64,000 nucleotides of DNA from JAHBVL01 sp963712055 (GTDB lineage Bacteria; Chloroflexota; Chloroflexia; Thermomicrobiales; UBA6265), in NCBI GenBank assembly GCA_963712055.1, contig CAVQGN010000003.1, positions 496,001 to 560,000 on the forward strand. The letters run 5' to 3'. Of this stretch, positions 8,367 through 17,367 are shown one piece after another. Under the pieces are notes generated by a model. The model searched no databases and was not told the DNA's origin. It saw only the letters and a list, made by a program, of their open reading frames with translations. Position numbers and translations under genes: made by a program. Positions within the stretch are counted from its first letter, which is position 1, and each line of letters starts with the position of its first letter.

Positions 8367-9082
8367 ATCCAATCGACCCCAGTCCGAAGCTCGTTCTTTT
8401 CGATCTGGACGACACCCTCGCGAATACCTCGTCTGCACGCTGGTTCAGACTCAGCACGGTTTTTACTCGTGCCCTTGAGCGGTTATCGCATCACGAGCGC
8501 CCTGATCCAGCTGTTCTCACGGCCGAATCACTAGCCGAAAATGGGAATAGCACCGATCATTTTCCGGCCTTGCTCGCTCGACACGGTGTTCATGATCCTG
8601 CAGCCGCAGCCGAAGCCCAGCATTGGATGCTCTCCAATCGTTTTCACGGCCTGAGTCTCTTCCCAGGTGCGCTCGAAACCTTGGTCGAGATTCGCAACGC
8701 CAGACCAGATCGGCCAATCGGTATGATCACCAACGGGCCGGAGGAATTTCAGGCACCGAAAATAGAACTGCTCGGACTGGAGCCCTATTTCGATTTCATC
8801 ATCATTTCGGGAGTCTTCGGGGCACACAAACCCGAACCGTCGATCTTCGCGGAAGCGCTGCGGCTCGGGGGAGCAAGCGCCGATCAAACGGTCTACATTG
8901 GGGACTCAATCGAAAACGATATGGCTGGTGCCAGGGCCAGCGGCATTCTCCCAATCTGGATGAACCGGGTCGGGCGCGCCTGGACTCCAGCAACTCCTCA
9001 ACCTGAACTGACCATCACTGACCTCGAACAACTGCCGCCCATACTCGATGGTCAAGGCTCTTCGGCAGCATCGATCTCATGA
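8363..9082 (+). CDS. HAD-superfamily phosphatase
   Basis: 239 residues beginning at an ATGA overlap with the preceding gene. HAD motif I is LFDLDDTLA (nucleophile D14, acid D16), motif II is MITNG, motif III the lysine in GAHKPEPSIF, and motif IV YIGDSIENDMAGA. The helical cap between motif I and II is of the C1 type seen in YjjG/phosphoglycolate-phosphatase relatives. Substrates of such enzymes are small phosphorylated metabolites or nucleotides and cannot be read from the sequence. Coupling to a CDP-alcohol phosphatidyltransferase raises the possibility of a phospholipid phosphate substrate, which is inference only. Confidence 0.88.
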   Translation: MNPIDPSPKLVLFDLDDTLANTSSARWFRLSTVFTRALERLSHHERPDPAVLTAESLAENGNSTDHFPALLARHGVHDPAAAAEAQHWMLSNRFHGLSLFPGALETLVEIRNARPDRPIGMITNGPEEFQAPKIELLGLEPYFDFIIISGVFGAHKPEPSIFAEALRLGGASADQTVYIGDSIENDMAGARASGILPIWMNRVGRAWTPATPQPELTITDLEQLPPILDGQGSSAASIS

Positions 9083-9101
9083 TGGAAACGGGCAGAACTC
9101 C

Positions 9102-9107
9102 TATAAT
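9102..9107 (+). promoter_or_regulatory. Candidate -10 element (TATAAT)
   Basis: A perfect TATAAT lies 20 nt after the HAD gene stop and about 145 nt before the deacetylase start chosen here. No convincing -35 is seen at 16-18 nt upstream. It favours a start for the next gene downstream of this point rather than at the ATG inside the HAD gene. Confidence 0.35.
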
Positions 9108-9251
9108 GGTTCTGACTTCTGCGCCCGCGCGGCAATCAGTGGACCTTTGACAGGCAGGCACTTCTCACACTTGAAGCGAAAATCCATCGATACCAGTCAG
9201 GTTTCCGCGCCGAAACCATCGCAAGACGCCGATTCAGGCTGGAAAGCAACT

Positions 9252-10499
9252 GTGCGACTAGTGGTGGCCGTGATCATCTTGCTGCCCCTGCTGGCAGCAT
9301 GTGGTTTCGGTGGGGATGACAACGAGCAAACCGGACAAATCCAGTGGGTCGAAGGGAATCCTCCAGCGGACTCGGCCCAAGCGCCGACTGTCGATCCGTC
9401 CGCGCCAACGGAAGTAGCGGTCGCTGCTCCAACCGATGCCGCTCCGCCCCCAACCGAGCCGCCGGCTCCGACGGTTCCACCAACCGAAGCCGCTCCTCCG
9501 GTAACGGGCACAATTCTGACCGATGCAGAAATCGCGCAATACCAGCCCAACGAACTCGGCCAGGTCCCAGTGATCATGTATCACAATGTTCTGCAAGAAT
9601 ACGGTGAGAATCAGCAGGGCGACGTCCTTTTCCGCACCGAATCCGAACTTCGGGCTGATCTTGACTGGCTCTACGCCAACAACTTCTATGTGGTGCCATT
9701 TCACGATTATCTGACCAACGCGATCAAGGCTCCCGCAGGCAAACATCCGGTGGTGATCACCTTCGATGATTCCCGCCCGAACCAGTTCCGTTTTCTCGTC
9801 AACGAAGACGGTTCGACGGTGATTGATCCTGACTCTGCTGTCGGGATCCTTGAAGACTTCTTTGCCGCTCATCCCGATTTTGGACGGACAGCTTTCTTCT
9901 CAATCCTGCCAATCTGGTGTTTCGATTTCGAGGAACCTGACCAAACTGAGTTCTGCAACCAGAAACTCCAATGGCTCGTGGCAAATGGCTACGAAGTGGG
10001 CAACCACACTTGGGATCACCAAGATCTTGGTGACGTTAGCAATGAGCTCTTCCAGAGCGAAATCGTCGACACCACGAGATTCCTGGACGAACGCGCTCCG
10101 GACGGCAAAGCTAGTCGAATCCTTATCCTTCCCTATGGAGTCTTTCCGAGTGGCGCCGAACGTGACGCTCAGTGGGACATGATCCGGAATGGGTTCGTCT
10201 ATGAAGGCGAGCCGTACGAACTGATGAGCGTGGTCGCGGCTGGAGCCAACCCGGCCTATTCTCCCGCCAGTCTCGACTTTGACATCATGTCGATCGCGCG
10301 GATCGGCGGCAAGGACGACCCGCTTCCGGGCGAAGCGGACCTCTTCCTCAATTTCTGGTTCGGTCAGTTCGAATCGAATCCGAGTCTGCTTTATACCAGC
10401 GACGGAAATCCGGATACGATTACGATTCCCGAGGGCTACCTGAATCAGCTCGATGAAGACAAGGTGGCTTCTGAAGGCAAACAGGTCATCGTTTATTAG
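9252..10499 (+). CDS. Polysaccharide deacetylase (NodB fold) lipoprotein
   Basis: About 415 residues. The GTG at 9252 gives a compact lipoprotein leader (short basic start, VVAVIILLPLLAAC lipobox), with GGAAAG five bases upstream. A TTG at 9171 and an ATG at 9048 in the same frame are alternatives. After the lipid-anchored Cys comes a Pro/Thr/Ala-rich spacer of about 75 residues, then a NodB-type domain with the VIMYHNV strand, the TFDDS metal/catalytic motif and the HTWDH zinc-binding motif. Such enzymes remove N-acetyl groups from cell-surface polysaccharide or peptidoglycan sugars; the linker would hold the domain away from the membrane. The final ~120 residues are less conserved. Confidence 0.85.
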   Translation: MRLVVAVIILLPLLAACGFGGDDNEQTGQIQWVEGNPPADSAQAPTVDPSAPTEVAVAAPTDAAPPPTEPPAPTVPPTEAAPPVTGTILTDAEIAQYQPNELGQVPVIMYHNVLQEYGENQQGDVLFRTESELRADLDWLYANNFYVVPFHDYLTNAIKAPAGKHPVVITFDDSRPNQFRFLVNEDGSTVIDPDSAVGILEDFFAAHPDFGRTAFFSILPIWCFDFEEPDQTEFCNQKLQWLVANGYEVGNHTWDHQDLGDVSNELFQSEIVDTTRFLDERAPDGKASRILILPYGVFPSGAERDAQWDMIRNGFVYEGEPYELMSVVAAGANPAYSPASLDFDIMSIARIGGKDDPLPGEADLFLNFWFGQFESNPSLLYTSDGNPDTITIPEGYLNQLDEDKVASEGKQVIVY

Positions 10500-10642
10500 C
10501 ACCGCGCGAGCCGTTTCGACCAACCCTGATCGCGAAAATCTGGACTACGCCGGTCCAGCTTCATGATGTCTATACTCTCCATGACGGATTCTGGCGCCGG
10601 ACATCCATGCTCCGGCACCGAAAGGATTGACCGCTTACTACC

Positions 10643-11629
10643 ATGACAGCCGTTGTAGAATCACCAACCGATCAAAAAAGAATCGTCGTCGCCGATGAAC
10701 TTGGCTATTGCTGGGGTGTCCGCCGTGCGCTTGACATCATCGAGGACTCTGCTCAGAAAGCGGGTCCAATATCCCCGGTCGGCGACATTATTCACAATCC
10801 ACAAGTTGTCGAGCGCTTGAAAGCAAAGGGCGTGCTCGGCACCGATTCGGTCGACTCTGCCACCCGAGAGGGATTCAAGCGAGTCGCCATCACCGCGCAC
10901 GGAATGGGTCCCCATTTGGCGGAGGAGGCATCTCGGGCGGGACTCGAACTCGTCGACACTACCTGCCCGCTCGTGACCAAAGTCCAGCGTCTGGCGCAGA
11001 AACTTGTCCGCCAGGGTTACTTTCTGGTCGTTTACGGCGATTCATATCATCCCGAGGTGAAGGGCGTACTCGGGTGGGCCAACACCAGTAAAGCCATCTC
11101 CGCGAAAAAGATGGAGGACCTCCCCTGGAACGCCAAACGGGGCGACGAAGGACCAGGCAAAGTCACTCCTCCGCGCAAGGTCGCACTCGTCAGCCAGACC
11201 ACCAAGAACGTCGACGAACTGATGGCATTCGCTATGAAGATTCAGGCGATGGTGGTACCCGAAGGCGGCGAATTCCGTTTGTGCAACACGATCTGCGAAC
11301 CGACCAGCGAACGCCAAAATGCGCTGAAGCGCCTGATCGACGAAGACGCTTGCGATCTGATCCTAGCAATTGGTGGTCAGAAAAGCAGCAACACCGCGAG
11401 ACTGGCCGAAGTCGGCAACAAGATGGGCGTCGAATCTCACCATATCGAGAGACCCGCGGATATCAATCTCGCCTGGCTGACTGATCGTTCGACGGTCGGT
11501 ATCACCGCCGGAGCGTCAACTCCTGATGATGTCATCGAGGAAGTCGTTGCTTTTTTGGTCGACCAGGGTTTCACACCACCACCAGACGGAATCCGCAAGG
11601 TCGACCCGGACTACGTTCCGGCCTACTAA
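10643..11629 (+). CDS. ispH: 4-hydroxy-3-methylbut-2-enyl diphosphate reductase IspH
   Basis: 328 residues. IspH is the last enzyme of the MEP isoprenoid pathway, converting HMBPP to IPP and DMAPP with a [4Fe-4S] cluster. The three cluster ligands are visible: C23 in GYCWGV, C108 in DTTCPLV and C218 in NTICEPT. The substrate-binding motifs ITAHGMG, SQTT and GGQKSSNT are also present. There is a roughly 30-residue insertion around residues 150-185 (KKMEDLPWNAKRG region) compared with the shorter enterobacterial form. It stands alone in this window, with a 143-nt upstream gap and 65 nt to the next gene. No other MEP genes are present, although a UbiA prenyltransferase that would use isoprenoid products lies near 60 kb. 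Confidence 0.94.
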   Translation: MTAVVESPTDQKRIVVADELGYCWGVRRALDIIEDSAQKAGPISPVGDIIHNPQVVERLKAKGVLGTDSVDSATREGFKRVAITAHGMGPHLAEEASRAGLELVDTTCPLVTKVQRLAQKLVRQGYFLVVYGDSYHPEVKGVLGWANTSKAISAKKMEDLPWNAKRGDEGPGKVTPPRKVALVSQTTKNVDELMAFAMKIQAMVVPEGGEFRLCNTICEPTSERQNALKRLIDEDACDLILAIGGQKSSNTARLAEVGNKMGVESHHIERPADINLAWLTDRSTVGITAGASTPDDVIEEVVAFLVDQGFTPPPDGIRKVDPDYVPAY

Positions 11630-11694
11630 GCCAATCGCTATCCCATCGACGACCGGGGCTTGCGTGTTGCGCAGCCCCCGCGTAGCATCAGCGG

Positions 11695-12564
11695 ATGAAA
11701 GATCGCTTCCTCGGACTCCTGACGACGATTGCGCTTCTGGCACTGCCAGGCACGATCCTCCTGGCTGACCAGTCTGACTGGGCACGACGTCAGATCCTGA
11801 CCCACGCCGGCTGGACCTGGGCGGCGATGGTCGGGCTACTGGTGATCGTCGGCATTCTGCTCGGGATCGAAAAACGAGGCTCCTGGGACGGGCTGCTCAT
11901 CGACCCGACCAATCGCAAAAGCCTATCCCGGCTGCAAGCAATCATTTGGGGCACGATTCTTTTGTCCGGGATTACCGCAGCCTTTGCCATCAACGTGGCC
12001 CGAGACTGCGCGGTTCCACCGCAGGGGACCGAAGCCGCTCCAGGGGCATGCACCGAAAGCGCCTGGGATCTTCATATCCCTGAACAGGTGCTGATCCTGG
12101 CCGGTCTTAGTGCTGGAACGCTTGGATTAGCCGCCGTTACCAACGCCAGCAATGCCGTTCGCACCATGAACACACGAGGCATTCAGTCAAGCCAGAAAGC
12201 AGGTCTCCTCCTGACCGGGAATGATGGACTTCTCGGCGACGTCGAAAGCGACGCCGCACCGCCCAATGCGTTCTATGGGGTCATTGTTGGAAAGGACGTT
12301 CCGGAGCATTCCTCGTTTTCCGACATCGTCAAAGGTGATATCGGTGGTTCGGCCGCCTATATCGATCTCTCTCGCACGCAGCATCTGATTTTCACGATCG
12401 TGCTGGCTGGATCGTATGCTGTTTTTCTGCTGCAGCAATTGCGCGATCCGGTCGGCGCCGTCGCGTTTCCCGCCTTCGATGCCGGATTGAACGTGATTCT
12501 TGGTCTGTCGATTACCGCCTATCTGGGAGTCAAAGCGATGACCGGGGTCGCGGCGTCGGAGTGA
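11695..12564 (+). CDS. Multi-helix membrane protein of unknown function
   Basis: 289 residues. I do not recognise a named family. There is an N-terminal hydrophobic helix (LLTTIALLALPGTILL), a second at about residues 42-60, then a motif NRKSLSRLQAIIWGTILLSG of a type I associate with uncharacterised membrane proteins. A third helix at about 125-145 follows, then a polar loop of about 65 residues and two C-terminal helices. A loop containing two cysteines (residues about 103 and 116) separates helices and could form a disulfide outside the cell. Spacing of 31 nt to the following ATPase gene on the same strand suggests cotranscription. Confidence 0.6.
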   Translation: MKDRFLGLLTTIALLALPGTILLADQSDWARRQILTHAGWTWAAMVGLLVIVGILLGIEKRGSWDGLLIDPTNRKSLSRLQAIIWGTILLSGITAAFAINVARDCAVPPQGTEAAPGACTESAWDLHIPEQVLILAGLSAGTLGLAAVTNASNAVRTMNTRGIQSSQKAGLLLTGNDGLLGDVESDAAPPNAFYGVIVGKDVPEHSSFSDIVKGDIGGSAAYIDLSRTQHLIFTIVLAGSYAVFLLQQLRDPVGAVAFPAFDAGLNVILGLSITAYLGVKAMTGVAASE

Positions 12565-12595
12565 GCGCAGGCGTTGCTGCTAGCGTGAAGCAGTC

Positions 12596-13414
12596 ATGAC
12601 TCCACATCTTCGCTCGATTGGATTCCGGGACATCGAACCTGACACACGAAACGGGTTTCCTTTCACCGTACCGGCTTTTCAGACCCTCCTTGATGGATCT
12701 CTGGAGTTTCCCACGCCGGTCACGCTCTTCGTCGGAGAAAACGGTTCAGGGAAGTCCACACTCCTCGAAAGTCTTGCCTATGCCACGGAGATGCCGACCG
12801 CAGGAACAACAGAGGTAGCCGACGATCCGAGCCTCAAGCACGCCCGTGAGCTCGGCGAGTATCTGCGACTTCGCTGGAGCAAAGGACGGACCCACCGGGG
12901 ACTGTATCTCCGTGCAGAGGACTTCTTCGGTTTTGCAAAGCGGATGGACAGCACCCGGGCTGAATTGCAATCAGACCTCGACGCTATTGACCAAAATCCG
13001 GATCTGTCCGAACAATCCCGCGCGTTCGCCAGGATGGCCTTTGCCAGTCAGCTTGGTGAACTGCAGCGCCGATATGGGGAGGGCATCGACACCAAATCAC
13101 ATGGTGAGCAATTCCTCTCCCTCTTTGGCAACTGGATGACCCCCAACGGTCTTCATCTGATCGATGAACCCGAAGCTCCTTTGTCCCCATCGCGGATTCT
13201 CACGCTGATTTCGATGATTCGCGACCTCTCACGGAACGAGAACGCCCAGTTCATCATTGCGACTCATTCGCCCCTTTTGATGGCGATCCCCGACGCGACG
13301 ATCTACGAGTTCGGCGCCGGCGGGATCAAGCAGGTCTCCTACAACAATTTGGAGCATGTCCGCATTACTCGGGACTTTCTCAACGACCCGGAAAGCTTTC
13401 TGCGGTACCTTTGA
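12596..13414 (+). CDS. AAA/ABC-type ATPase (COG3910-like)
   Basis: 272 residues, a single ATPase domain of the SMC/ABC class. Walker A is VGENGSGKSTLLES near residue 45, an ABC-signature-like SHGEQFLSLF is near residue 168, Walker B with catalytic glutamate is LHLIDEPEAPLSP, and the switch histidine is in IIATHSPLLM. This compact arrangement fits the soluble predicted ATPases grouped as COG3910, which lack a transporter partner and have no settled function. It sits between a membrane protein and a FIST-domain protein on the same strand (31 and 47 nt gaps), so the three may form an operon, but nothing in the sequence shows a shared task. Confidence 0.82.
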   Translation: MTPHLRSIGFRDIEPDTRNGFPFTVPAFQTLLDGSLEFPTPVTLFVGENGSGKSTLLESLAYATEMPTAGTTEVADDPSLKHARELGEYLRLRWSKGRTHRGLYLRAEDFFGFAKRMDSTRAELQSDLDAIDQNPDLSEQSRAFARMAFASQLGELQRRYGEGIDTKSHGEQFLSLFGNWMTPNGLHLIDEPEAPLSPSRILTLISMIRDLSRNENAQFIIATHSPLLMAIPDATIYEFGAGGIKQVSYNNLEHVRITRDFLNDPESFLRYL

Positions 13415-13461
13415 TGGTGTTCGGACCGTGATACTCCCGTCTTCAACGATCCCGAGTGACC

Positions 13462-14703
13462 ATGAGTGATTCTTCCCATACCGACCCCGTTCCATCGTTG
13501 GCCGCTGCCCTATCCCGGGAGAACAATTGGCGCACCGCTCTTGAAGAAGCGCTGCATTCGCTGCCGGAACAAATCGCCGATCTCGCATTTCTCTTCGTGA
13601 GTTCGCGTTTCCAGGAGTTCCTGCCGGACATCGCCCGAGCCGCCTGGAAAGATGCGAACTCAAGTTTGCTCATCGGCTGCACCAGTCCCGGCATCATTGC
13701 CAATGGTGACGAGGAAACCGATCTCCCGGCAATTGCTCTCCTTAGGCTCACGCTGCCAGGAGCAACCCTCAGACCAGTCCGTTTTACCCAGGGCCTGGTC
13801 CGCGAACTGCTGGACGCTCCGCATGGATTCGAACAACGCACTGGTGTCAATCCACGCTCCAACGGTTGGGTCGTTTTCAGTGATCCCTTACAGACTGACG
13901 CGGTCGACATCATTACCCTGCTCAACACGGTCGCTCCCGGTGTACCCGTGACCGGGGGTCTGGCTTCTCCAGGTCCGAAGCAACATCGCACCTGGGTCTT
14001 TCTCAATGGGGAGGTTTACGCTGACGGCGCTGTGGGTATTGCCGTTGGCGGCGCCTACGAGATCCTGCCTCTCCTGGCGCATGGCTGCGAACCAATCGGC
14101 GAATCCTGGACGATCACCGATGTTCGCAATCACCTCATCACTGGCATCGCAAATCGGCCGGCCATCCAGGTCCTGGCGGAAACGCTCGATCCCTTTTCGA
14201 CCGAGGAGGTCGATCGAATTATTCCTAATCTCTCGGTCGGTCTGGCTGCCAACGAACACCAGGATCGTTTTGATCGCGGCGACTACCTGGTGCGAACCAT
14301 TACCGGGATCCACGCGAGCGACGGCGGCATTGCCATTGCGGCACGACCACGAGTCGGACAAACCTTGCAGTTCCATGTTCGCGATTCGTCAACCGCCCAC
14401 CTCGATCTGATCGGCGCGCTCGCGCACACAGACATCGCTTTGGCCGGTCGCACCCCGACCGGGGGAATCCTTCTCACCTGCAAAGGCCGTGAATCAGGGA
14501 TGTTCGATTCTTCCGGTCACGATGCTCAAACAGTCGCGCGCCATTTTCCCTCAACTCCATTTGCTGGGATCGTCGCCGCAGGCGAGATCGGGCAAGTCGG
14601 CGACCGATCCTACCTGCATGGATTTGCGGCCAGCGCGGGGCTCTTCGTGACGATCCAGACCGAAGAGCAACCACCCCCGGATGATCGTCGCGACAAAATC
14701 TGA
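13462..14703 (+). CDS. FIST-domain sensory protein (FIST_N + FIST_C)
   Basis: About 413 residues made only of FIST domains. The N-terminal FIST portion covers about residues 30-220, with the LLIGCTSPGIIA strand and the GGLASPGP turn. FIST_C covers about 230-390, with the NRPAIQVLAE motif and the final FPSTPFAGIVAAGEIG and YLHGF segments. FIST proteins are proposed intracellular sensors of small ligands, often amino acids, and are frequently linked to signalling proteins; here no kinase or cyclase is adjacent. The ATG at 13462 is preferred over a GTG two codons earlier. A terminator follows. Confidence 0.85.
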   Translation: MSDSSHTDPVPSLAAALSRENNWRTALEEALHSLPEQIADLAFLFVSSRFQEFLPDIARAAWKDANSSLLIGCTSPGIIANGDEETDLPAIALLRLTLPGATLRPVRFTQGLVRELLDAPHGFEQRTGVNPRSNGWVVFSDPLQTDAVDIITLLNTVAPGVPVTGGLASPGPKQHRTWVFLNGEVYADGAVGIAVGGAYEILPLLAHGCEPIGESWTITDVRNHLITGIANRPAIQVLAETLDPFSTEEVDRIIPNLSVGLAANEHQDRFDRGDYLVRTITGIHASDGGIAIAARPRVGQTLQFHVRDSSTAHLDLIGALAHTDIALAGRTPTGGILLTCKGRESGMFDSSGHDAQTVARHFPSTPFAGIVAAGEIGQVGDRSYLHGFAASAGLFVTIQTEEQPPPDDRRDKI

Positions 14704-14809
14704 CGGTGTCCAATTGACAACTGAGAACGTATGTTCTATTCTGGTCATCAACTCACCGGTCGTCCCGCCTCTGCACCCCGAGCGTTGACCGAGTGAGCCG
14801 CAAAATCAC

Positions 14810-14848
14810 AAATGGAGCTTCCGGTCCCGCTTCCGGAGCTCCATTTTT
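14810..14848. terminator. Bidirectional terminator between convergent genes
   Basis: Inverted repeat with left arm AAATGGAGCTTCCGG (14810-14824) and right arm CCGGAGCTCCATTT (14833-14846), differing by one bulged base, 8-nt loop, with a T-run after the right arm and an A-rich left flank. It sits between the FIST gene and the convergent DinB-like gene and can serve both. Confidence 0.8.
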
Positions 14849-14890
14849 GCGTTGGCGAGTCGTGGGCAGATTGAACGTCAGCTTGGCCGT

Positions 14891-15322
14891 TTATCCCGCC
14901 AGTGATTCGCGGAATGTCTCGTCGAACTCGACGTGCTCTTCGATTTCATCGACGAGACTGATATGACCACCCCGGTCATGTGTGGCAGTCCGCTCCCAGT
15001 CTTTCAACGTGAGATTCATGAGGAGCGAAACCAGATCGCCACGCGTCGTTTCAAAGGTCGCCAGGAAAGACTCGACATCGTCCGGGGGCGTGGTCGCAGC
15101 GAGTGCAGTTTCGAAATCCGGCAACTGAGTGAAGTGGGGCGATTCCTGCTGGACAATCCGCTGTGTCCGGTCGAGTACAGCGGTGTCGCGTTGGTTGACT
15201 GCGGCCAGCTGCAAGAGGAGAGTTTCTGACGGTACGCCGTCACTCGCAGCCAGGGCCGTGCGGACCAGTCCAGGCGTTCCCAACAGCTCCTCGATCAGAT
15301 CCTGATATTCCTCCAGCATCAA
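14891..15322 (-). CDS. DinB-like four-helix protein
   Basis: 143 residues, all-helical by composition. The C-terminal WERTATHDRGGHISLVDEIE stretch followed by EHVEFDETF resembles the closing part of the DinB/YfiT metal-binding four-helix fold, in which histidines bind a divalent metal. The histidines that would normally complete the triad are only partly visible, so this is a divergent member or a look-alike. The start codon forms an ATGA overlap with the stop of the upstream VOC-domain gene, so they are coupled. Function is unknown; members of the family include thiol transferases and uncharacterised stress proteins. Confidence 0.6.
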   Translation of the reverse strand: MMLEEYQDLIEELLGTPGLVRTALAASDGVPSETLLLQLAAVNQRDTAVLDRTQRIVQQESPHFTQLPDFETALAATTPPDDVESFLATFETTRGDLVSLLMNLTLKDWERTATHDRGGHISLVDEIEEHVEFDETFRESLAG

Positions 15323-16239
15323 AAAGCTCTATTGACGGAGTTCATCAGGATTTCCGGCAGCAGACCCGCAACCGAAACTTCCCAGACAACCCCAAACGGG
15401 TCCCGGAATACAATCCGGTTGTCCTCCACCTGGTGCATTTCCATAGAGCGCATCAGCGCTTGACTGCGCAGTCGACCGAAGGTGGCGCCATCGACCCGGA
15501 TCGAAACCCGCGCCAGGATCGAGTTCGTCATTCTCGCGCCGACACCCACCCGGTGAAGGGTCAGCGACAGCGGACCGTTGCGAAGGTAGGTATCGTCCGC
15601 TTCGGTTTCGGTCACGATGGCTGTTTCCCAGTTGTAGTCCGGGCCGACGAACTCGAGCGACCCATCACTGAGGTTGCGGGTTCGACCGATCAGATCCATG
15701 CCGAAAACCGTCGTGTAGAAGCGTTCGGCCTTTTGCAGGTCGCCGACGTTGATGGCGACATAATTGAACGCTTCGATGGCAACCATGCGTTCATCCGCAA
15801 CGGCGACCGCCGGGTTGAGCATTTCCGCCGCGGCTTCGGTGGCGACGGCTGATTTCAGTTCTTCGACGATGTCTCGGTTCACAAATTCCTCCCGCACATG
15901 GTCTCCAATCCTGGGTGTGGCGTGCTCGACCCACGCCTGATCGGCACGAATGGCCGCGATCGCCTGACTCGAGCTACTGCCGCTGAGCGGGATTCGTTCC
16001 CCGCTATACAGCACCAAACTGCTATCGAGCGGGTTCTGCGCCGCTGCAAACCAGGCGTAGATCGACTCGACAACCCGCAGTGATTCCGATGAAATCGTCA
16101 ATGAGCGATAGGGAATGTCGTATCCATGTGGATAGGATGCCCGGCTGGTCACGATCTGTGTTTCAGGGTTCGATCCGACCGTGATTTCGGCTTCTTTCCG
16201 TTCGTATTCCGGAACTTCGAGCATGAATCGATAAGCCAA
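15319..16239 (-). CDS. Two-part protein with C-terminal VOC (glyoxalase/dioxygenase) domain
   Basis: 306 residues. The C-terminal half, from about residue 160 (FNYVAINVGDLQKAERFYTT), is a vicinal-oxygen-chelate module with the typical AERFYTTVFGMDL helix and the closing FRDPFGVVWEV strand. The N-terminal ~150 residues match nothing I can name; they contain charged beta-like stretches and the DIVEELKSAVATEAAAEML helix before the VOC part. VOC proteins include glyoxalases, extradiol dioxygenases and resistance proteins binding antibiotics; the usual His/Glu metal ligands are not all evident. It forms an ATGA-coupled pair with the DinB-like gene downstream. Confidence 0.72.
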   Translation of the reverse strand: MAYRFMLEVPEYERKEAEITVGSNPETQIVTSRASYPHGYDIPYRSLTISSESLRVVESIYAWFAAAQNPLDSSLVLYSGERIPLSGSSSSQAIAAIRADQAWVEHATPRIGDHVREEFVNRDIVEELKSAVATEAAAEMLNPAVAVADERMVAIEAFNYVAINVGDLQKAERFYTTVFGMDLIGRTRNLSDGSLEFVGPDYNWETAIVTETEADDTYLRNGPLSLTLHRVGVGARMTNSILARVSIRVDGATFGRLRSQALMRSMEMHQVEDNRIVFRDPFGVVWEVSVAGLLPEILMNSVNRAF

Positions 16240-16591
16240 CCGTCACTCCTTGTCCGTTCTTCCGACTCGTATTGACCAAACGAATCGCTGCACATTTCTC
16301 CGACGCATTGTACCCGTTCACCAGTCCCGATCTGGTTGAACGTGTCAGCAACCCATGCTATTCTCCATCCTTCGTGGTTCGGTCGCTCCTGTTGAAGCGT
16401 GAGGATTGCAGTCTTCACGTACCCCGCAATCGACTGGCATAACCGCCACACCCGTACATCATGGTGTCTCGACCTGGCTATCTGTTTGTCCCGTGCAAAC
16501 AGCGGTCGCGACGTTTTTCAGGGCCTCGCGGGGGTCATACGCCGTTGCAGCGGCAACACGCGAAGGTCAACAAAAGAGGGAAGGAAAACCC
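16240..16591. other. 352-nt divergent intergenic region
   Basis: This lies between the minus-strand VOC gene and the plus-strand NlpC/P60 gene and should hold both promoters and a long NlpC leader. A small hairpin (GTGAGGA / TCTTCAC) is visible near 16400 and another (GCCGTTGCAGCGGC) near 16541-16554. I checked for the c-di-AMP (ydaO) riboswitch that often precedes cell-wall hydrolase genes and could not match its conserved core. No gene is supported here. Confidence 0.5.
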
Positions 16592-17254
16592 ATGGCTCAT
16601 GGCGTCCGTTGCGGGGTGCGACTACGGTCGTGCACCCGTCTATTGCTTGTGACAGCGGCCGTTCTCGGTTTGTTGATTAGTTCGATCGGGTCGGCTGGCG
16701 CATGGAATACATCTGGTCCATTTCCAGGACGACAGCATTCTTACGCTGATGCGCTCGTTCCATCGGAATCCGAGGAAGCAGCAACGCTGGCGATGGCCGC
16801 GCCAGCATTGTCACCAGACGAAATCGCTGACGCTGAAGCGGTGGTCGCCGCTTCGATACCGGCACCAGCCCCAGTTTCTTATGGGGGTCTGATCGCCAAT
16901 ACCGCACTCGCCTATGTCGGCTATCCCTATGTCGCTGCTGGCTCGGGACCCTATGGCTTCGATTGCTCTGGCTTTTCGCAATACATCGTTGGCATCACCA
17001 CCGGTATCTGGCTTTCGCACGCGGTGGAAGCGCAGCCATATTCAGCTGGCTACTTCGTCGACTATGGCGCCTGGATACCGGGAGACCTGATCTTTTTCCA
17101 GAACACGTACCGCGCTGGGATCTCGCACGTCGGTATCTATATCGGTGACGGGATGATTGTCCATGCCGAAAATGAGTCGACGGGGGTCACGATCGATAGC
17201 ATCTATTCCAACTATTACGGACCTCGCTATTGGGGGGCCGTCCGGGTTGGCTGA
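16592..17254 (+). CDS. Secreted NlpC/P60 cell-wall peptidase
   Basis: 220 residues. The ATG at 16592 has AGGGAAGGA just upstream and begins a signal peptide (LLLVTAAVLGLLISSIGSAGA); the frame upstream is open but unlike a protein. After a short Ala-rich linker comes a single NlpC/P60 catalytic domain with C125 in GFDCSGFSQYI, H179 in ISHVGIYIGD and a third polar residue H191 in IVHAEN. These enzymes cut gamma-D-Glu-diaminopimelate or related bonds in peptidoglycan stems. No SH3 or LysM cell-wall-binding domain is present, so it is a minimal form. A 12-bp hairpin follows the stop. Confidence 0.88.
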   Translation: MAHGVRCGVRLRSCTRLLLVTAAVLGLLISSIGSAGAWNTSGPFPGRQHSYADALVPSESEEAATLAMAAPALSPDEIADAEAVVAASIPAPAPVSYGGLIANTALAYVGYPYVAAGSGPYGFDCSGFSQYIVGITTGIWLSHAVEAQPYSAGYFVDYGAWIPGDLIFFQNTYRAGISHVGIYIGDGMIVHAENESTGVTIDSIYSNYYGPRYWGAVRVG

Positions 17255-17276
17255 TCTGCGGTAGCACTGTGTCAGT

Positions 17277-17310
17277 AAGCGACCGTCGGAAGGTTTTTCG
17301 ACGGTCGCTT
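17277..17310 (+). terminator. Hairpin terminator after the NlpC/P60 gene
   Basis: A perfect 12-bp stem (AAGCGACCGTCG at 17277-17288 and its complement at 17299-17310) with a 10-nt loop, 23 nt after the stop codon. The downstream T-tract is weak. Confidence 0.6.
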
Positions 17311-17367
17311 CTGCATGCTATTCTTCAGCCGCTCCGGGTCAGTCATCCACAGAAAAGGCGGCAGGCT

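Noticed and set aside
9048..9251. Longer start for the deacetylase lipoprotein at the ATG inside the HAD gene
   Set aside because: The extra 68 residues have no leader-like character, a TATAAT lies downstream of that ATG, and the GTG at 9252 gives a compact lipoprotein signal with a ribosome binding site.
16397..16591. Possible c-di-AMP (ydaO) riboswitch before the NlpC/P60 gene
   Set aside because: The context is right, but the conserved core could not be matched; only small generic hairpins are seen.
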